NCBI GenBank assembly: GCA_965365445.1
Contig: CBDUBS010000152.1
Location: 1-8,827 of the forward strand
DNA: 8,827 bases
DNA from: CBDUBS01 sp965365445
Lineage (GTDB): Bacteria; Bacteroidota; Rhodothermia; Rhodothermales; DASSAV01
Direction: 5' to 3'
In this document: positions 6,024-8,827 of the stretch, one piece after another
Layout: each line of letters opens with the position of its first letter
How positions within the stretch are numbered: position 1 is the stretch's first letter
Made by a program: the position numbers and the translations under genes
The notes under the pieces: generated by a model
Databases searched by the model: none
What the model was told of the DNA's origin: nothing
Seen by the model: the letters and a program-made list of their open reading frames with translations, nothing else

Positions 6024-6082
6024 CGAGCCGGAACGAAGCAACGCGAGTCCCTGAAAAGTCGGCTCGCGTTTCGATGTTTTTT
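6024..6082 (+). promoter_or_regulatory. possible attenuator: two mutually exclusive hairpins plus T-run between feoA and feoB
   Basis: Stem A pairs CGAGCCG (6024-6030) with CGGCTCG (6060-6066), 7 bp. Stem B pairs AACGCGAG (6040-6047) with CTCGCGTT (6063-6070), 8 bp and a 15-nt loop. Both need bases 6063-6066, so only one can form at a time. A run of six T (6077-6082) starts 6 nt after stem B, somewhat farther than in a standard terminator. The layout resembles a terminator (B) and anti-terminator (A) pair acting on feoB, but the function is inferred. Confidence 0.35.
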
Positions 6083-6095
6083 CGCGGGGATATCT

Positions 6096-8423
6096 GTGGA
6101 TTGCACGACGTGCGACACTTGCAGCCAGTGTAGTGTGGAGCCCGCCGCCGGGTCGGTGGACAAGCGCATTGCTCTGGTCGGAAACCCGAATGTCGGTAAA
6201 ACGAGCCTGTTCAACGCGCTCACCGGACTCCGGCAGAAGGTAGGCAACTACCCGGGCGTAACCGTAGAGAGAAAAACGGGGCGCCTTTCGGGTCCGGCCG
6301 TCGTAGAACTCATCGATTTACCGGGTACGTACAGCCTCACCCCGCGGTCGCTCGATGAGGAGATTGCGGTTCGGGTGCTGACGAACCGGTTGGAGTCGGA
6401 GCGGCCGGTGGATGCCGTAGCCTGCGTCATGGACGCCACCAATCTGGAGCGAAACCTGAACCTGGCGGTTCAGGTGGTCGAGCTGGGGCTTCCTACCGTC
6501 ATCATTTTGAATATGATGGATGAGGCCGAGCGCGACGGGTTGCAAATCGACGTCGAACGGTTGGGCCTGGAACTGGGCGTTCCGGTCATGCCGACCTCGG
6601 CGCTCCGGGGCAGGGGACTGGTGGCGCTGCGCCGAATGCTCGCGGGTCCTCTCATCGAGCCGCCCCGGAGGCGGGCGTTTCTCACGCCGGAAGACAGAAC
6701 CTTTGTCGAGCCGCTGGCCGAAATGCTCCGATACAGCGGCCGCCATGAGGATGAGACGGCGTGCTACAGGGCGGCCGTATCCGCACTTACGGGTAACTCG
6801 GATCAGCTTTCGTCGGAAAGCCCTTCGTTTCATGAGGCTGTTCTCCACACACGTAACGCGTTAACACAGGCCGGGCGCTCTTTTCCCGACTTCGCCCTTC
6901 AGGCCCGGTACCGATTCATCCATCACCTTTCGGAACGGGTCGTGCATCATGCCGCCGCCCCCCGGCGAATCCGGCTGACCGATGCCATCGACGCCTGGCT
7001 TACCCACCCGGTTCTCGGGCCAATCGCGTTTCTGCTGATTCTGTCCCTCATTTTCCAGGCCGTGTTTACCTGGGCCACGCCGGCCATGGACATGATCGAG
7101 AGCGGCTTTCAGGCGCTCGGGAGCCTCGTCCGCACAGTGCTGCCCGCCGGCCCCATGACCGACCTTCTTGTTGACGGCGCCATCGCGGGGGTCGGTTCCG
7201 TACTCGTTTTTCTGCCTCAGATCGTTCTGCTGTTTCTGCTGCTCGGTATTCTGGAAGATACAGGGTATATGGCGCGGGCGGCATTCGTGGCGGACAAGCT
7301 CATGGGAAAGCTCGGGTTGAGCGGGCGTTCGGTGGTTCCGCTGGTCAGCGGGTATGCGTGCGCCGTACCGGCCATTATGGCTACCCGCACCATCGAGAAC
7401 CACCGGGATCGGCTCGTTACGATGATGGTCATTCCCTTGATGAGCTGTTCGGCGCGGCTGCCCATTTACACGCTGTTCATCGGGGCGTTCATTCCGGCCG
7501 GAACGTTGTTGGGATTCATCGGGGTGCAGGGGCTTGCGCTGTTTTCGCTGTACCTGTTGAGCACCGTCATGGCGCTCACGGCCGCCTGGGTCATGAACAA
7601 ACGGTGGAGCGGCGGCCAGTCCTCGCTGCTGATGCTGGAGTTGCCGGTGTATCGGCTGCCCCTGCCGAAACAGGTTGTTCTACGTATGTACGAGCGGTCG
7701 AAGTTGTTCATTACGAAGGCCGGGAAAATCATCTTCCTAATGAGCATCATTCTGTGGTTTCTGGCTTCCTATCCCGTACCGGATACCGGCCGGTACGAAA
7801 AGGAGCGCCGGCAGATCGAAATGGATTACCGCTCGCAAGTGGATGCCTTGCAAACGAGCGGCATGGCGACCCGTGCGAAAAACCTCATGGCGGAAGCCGG
7901 ACTGGATGTACATGCGGCCCCGCCCACCGACGAAGAAACGCTTCGCAGCCGCCGGGACGCTCTGATCAGGGAGGTAGACAACCGGGAAGCGGGTGAACGG
8001 GTCCGCAATAGTTTTATCGGGAGAGCCGGTCGCCTGATTGAACCCGTCATGCAACCGCTCGGATTTGACTGGAAAATCAGCGCCGGAATACTGGCGGCAT
8101 TTGCGGCTCGTGAAGTGCTCGTAAGTACCCTCGCCACGTTGTATAGCGTGGGCGATGCGAATGAAACGAGCATTACGCTCCACGAGCAACTTCGGCAGGA
8201 CAGGAATCCGGAAACAGGACGGCCCGTATTCACTCCGCTCGTAGCGATCAGCCTGATGGTGTTTTTCATGTTGGCCAGCCAGTGCATGAGCACGCTAGCC
8301 ATAACACGCAGGGAAACGAACTCGCTCAAATGGCCGGCATTCATGTTTACGTACATGACGGTTCTGGCGTACGTGTTTTCCTTGCTCGTATACCAGGGAG
8401 GGCGGTTGCTTGGCATCGGCTGA
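6096..8423 (+). CDS. feoB: FeoB, GTPase-coupled ferrous iron transporter
   Basis: Inner-membrane Fe(II) importer with an N-terminal cytoplasmic G domain. It is 775 aa, close to the 773 of E. coli FeoB. Seen: G1 GNPNVGKT (29-36), G2 Thr56 in VTVERKTG, G3 DLPG (74-77), G4 NMMD (139-142), G5 SAL (168-170); then the inhibitory-domain region, and from about residue 300 (THPVLGPIAFLL) the membrane part. The two gate motifs are present: GYACAVPAIMATRTIENHRD near 418 and MSCSARLPIY near 448. A soluble charged insert at about 565-640 lies between helices, and the end has ASQCMSTLAITRRET. The start is GTG at 6096 with only a weak GGGGA before it; the ATG at 6074 is out of frame. Odd: the N-terminus reads DCTTCDTCSQC, with cysteines at 3, 6, 9 and 12. 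No feoC is seen. All GTPase and pore motifs look intact. Confidence 0.97.
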   Translation: MDCTTCDTCSQCSVEPAAGSVDKRIALVGNPNVGKTSLFNALTGLRQKVGNYPGVTVERKTGRLSGPAVVELIDLPGTYSLTPRSLDEEIAVRVLTNRLESERPVDAVACVMDATNLERNLNLAVQVVELGLPTVIILNMMDEAERDGLQIDVERLGLELGVPVMPTSALRGRGLVALRRMLAGPLIEPPRRRAFLTPEDRTFVEPLAEMLRYSGRHEDETACYRAAVSALTGNSDQLSSESPSFHEAVLHTRNALTQAGRSFPDFALQARYRFIHHLSERVVHHAAAPRRIRLTDAIDAWLTHPVLGPIAFLLILSLIFQAVFTWATPAMDMIESGFQALGSLVRTVLPAGPMTDLLVDGAIAGVGSVLVFLPQIVLLFLLLGILEDTGYMARAAFVADKLMGKLGLSGRSVVPLVSGYACAVPAIMATRTIENHRDRLVTMMVIPLMSCSARLPIYTLFIGAFIPAGTLLGFIGVQGLALFSLYLLSTVMALTAAWVMNKRWSGGQSSLLMLELPVYRLPLPKQVVLRMYERSKLFITKAGKIIFLMSIILWFLASYPVPDTGRYEKERRQIEMDYRSQVDALQTSGMATRAKNLMAEAGLDVHAAPPTDEETLRSRRDALIREVDNREAGERVRNSFIGRAGRLIEPVMQPLGFDWKISAGILAAFAAREVLVSTLATLYSVGDANETSITLHEQLRQDRNPETGRPVFTPLVAISLMVFFMLASQCMSTLAITRRETNSLKWPAFMFTYMTVLAYVFSLLVYQGGRLLGIG
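8397..8412 (+). promoter_or_regulatory. ribosome binding site and TTG start inside the end of feoB
   Basis: GGAGG at 8397-8401 lies 8 nt before TTG (8410-8412), in a purine-rich AGGGAGGG stretch. It decides the start of the ECF S-component gene; the later ATG in that frame (8491) is inside the first helix and has no such site. Confidence 0.6.
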
Positions 8424-8827
8424 CAGGAAGGCATATCTAGGGTCGGGCTATGGGTCGCGCGATCTGGCCCGGGCGGGGCTGTTTGGAGCGATGGCCCTGG
8501 TGCTTCCGCTGCTGTTTCACCTCGTGCAACTGGGCAAGGTGTTCCTGCCGATGTACATCCCGCTGGTCGCGCTGGCCTTTCTGGTAACGCCGGTCGTGGC
8601 GATGGCGACCGGAGCCGTTACACCGCTGCTTTCGGCCGTATTACTGGGTATGCCTCCTCTTTACCCACCTGTGGCTCCGATAATGGCCGTAGAGCTGGCG
8701 GTCATGTGTGGTCTCATTGCGGTGATACGCAGAAAGCGACCACGGGCGAACGAGTGGCTCGTGCTGGCAGGAGTGCTTCTGCTGGGCAGGGTTCTTTCCG
8801 CCGCCATGATGTATTTTGCAGCGAAAG
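8410..8827 (+). CDS. ECF transporter S component (substrate-binding membrane subunit), 3' end outside window
   Basis: Substrate-capture subunit of an energy-coupling-factor importer, which normally brings in vitamins or trace micronutrients with a shared ATPase module (not in this window). 139 codons are visible with no stop. Seen: SRDLARAGLFGAMALVLPL (16-34), then FHLVQLGKVFLPMYIPLVAL (36-55), PVVAMATGAVTPLLSAVLLG (61-80), MPPLYPPVAPIMAVEL (81-96), all typical of S components; the FLPM-hIP and G-h-P-LLS-h-h-h-GMPPLYPP pattern is characteristic. A basic loop IRRKRPRANEW and another helix follow. The TTG start overlaps feoB by 14 nt, so the gene is probably co-translated with it. Substrate unknown: it lacks the MHIPDG opening of CbiM/NikM metal S components, so a metal substrate is not supported by sequence, although the iron-operon setting is suggestive. 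Confidence 0.82.
   Translation, partial: MASADRKAYLGSGYGSRDLARAGLFGAMALVLPLLFHLVQLGKVFLPMYIPLVALAFLVTPVVAMATGAVTPLLSAVLLGMPPLYPPVAPIMAVELAVMCGLIAVIRRKRPRANEWLVLAGVLLLGRVLSAAMMYFAAK

Noticed and set aside
5738..6247. 169-codon minus-strand frame across the feoA-feoB spacer
   Set aside because: Antisense to the conserved parts of feoA and feoB; no family pattern.
6861..7403. 180-codon minus-strand frame, and the 212-codon plus-strand frame at 7358-7996
   Set aside because: Shadows of the feoB membrane domain.
8450..8500. ATG at 8450 or 8491 as start of the last gene
   Set aside because: 8450 is in a different frame with Trp/Cys-rich translation; 8491 falls inside the first helix and would remove the conserved RDLARAGLFGA segment.

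Overview
The window is GC-rich (high fifties percent by eye), densely coding bacterial DNA with two divergent gene blocks and no rRNA, tRNA, CRISPR array or insertion sequence that I can see. Protein style (feoA/feoB separate, FeoB of the QCMST/ACAVPAIMATR type, long SSS symporters with small membrane partners) and a TTG / TAnnTTYG-like promoter in front of feoA suggest the Bacteroidota/Rhodothermota side of the tree. That placement is an inference from memory, not a search result.

Left block (positions 21-5286, all minus strand, so read from right to left): a 535-aa sodium:solute symporter (SSS) is followed by three tiny membrane-protein genes of 98, 38 and 49 codons that are chained by two ATGA stop/start overlaps. 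After a 132-bp spacer comes a second, SGLT-like SSS symporter of 570 aa, a 95-aa two-helix membrane protein only 12 bp behind it, and a PfkB-family carbohydrate kinase. The order fits an uptake-and-phosphorylation operon for a sugar or sugar-like compound: two Na+-coupled transporters, each with small membrane companions, feeding a cytoplasmic kinase. The kinase reading frame stops before the family's C-terminal GAGD catalytic motif, only 20 bp from the window edge, so it is either frameshifted or truncated.

Middle (5287-5639): a 353-bp divergent control region. The right side holds a good promoter candidate and a 17-bp palindrome of the type bound by DtxR/MntR-family metalloregulators, directly before feoA. 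The left side holds weaker palindromes that could serve the symporter operon.

Right block (5640-8827, plus strand): feoA, feoB and the start of a gene for an ECF-transporter S component. FeoA carries six cysteines in three close pairs, and FeoB opens with a CxxCxxCxxC motif; no feoC is seen. The feoA-feoB spacer can form two mutually exclusive hairpins followed by a run of six T, like an attenuator. The ECF S-component gene is best started at a TTG inside the end of feoB, with a strong ribosome binding site, and it runs off the right edge.

Most genes belong to well-known families. The least familiar parts are the chained microprotein cassette behind the symporter, the cysteine-rich Feo proteins and the possible RNA switch between feoA and feoB.
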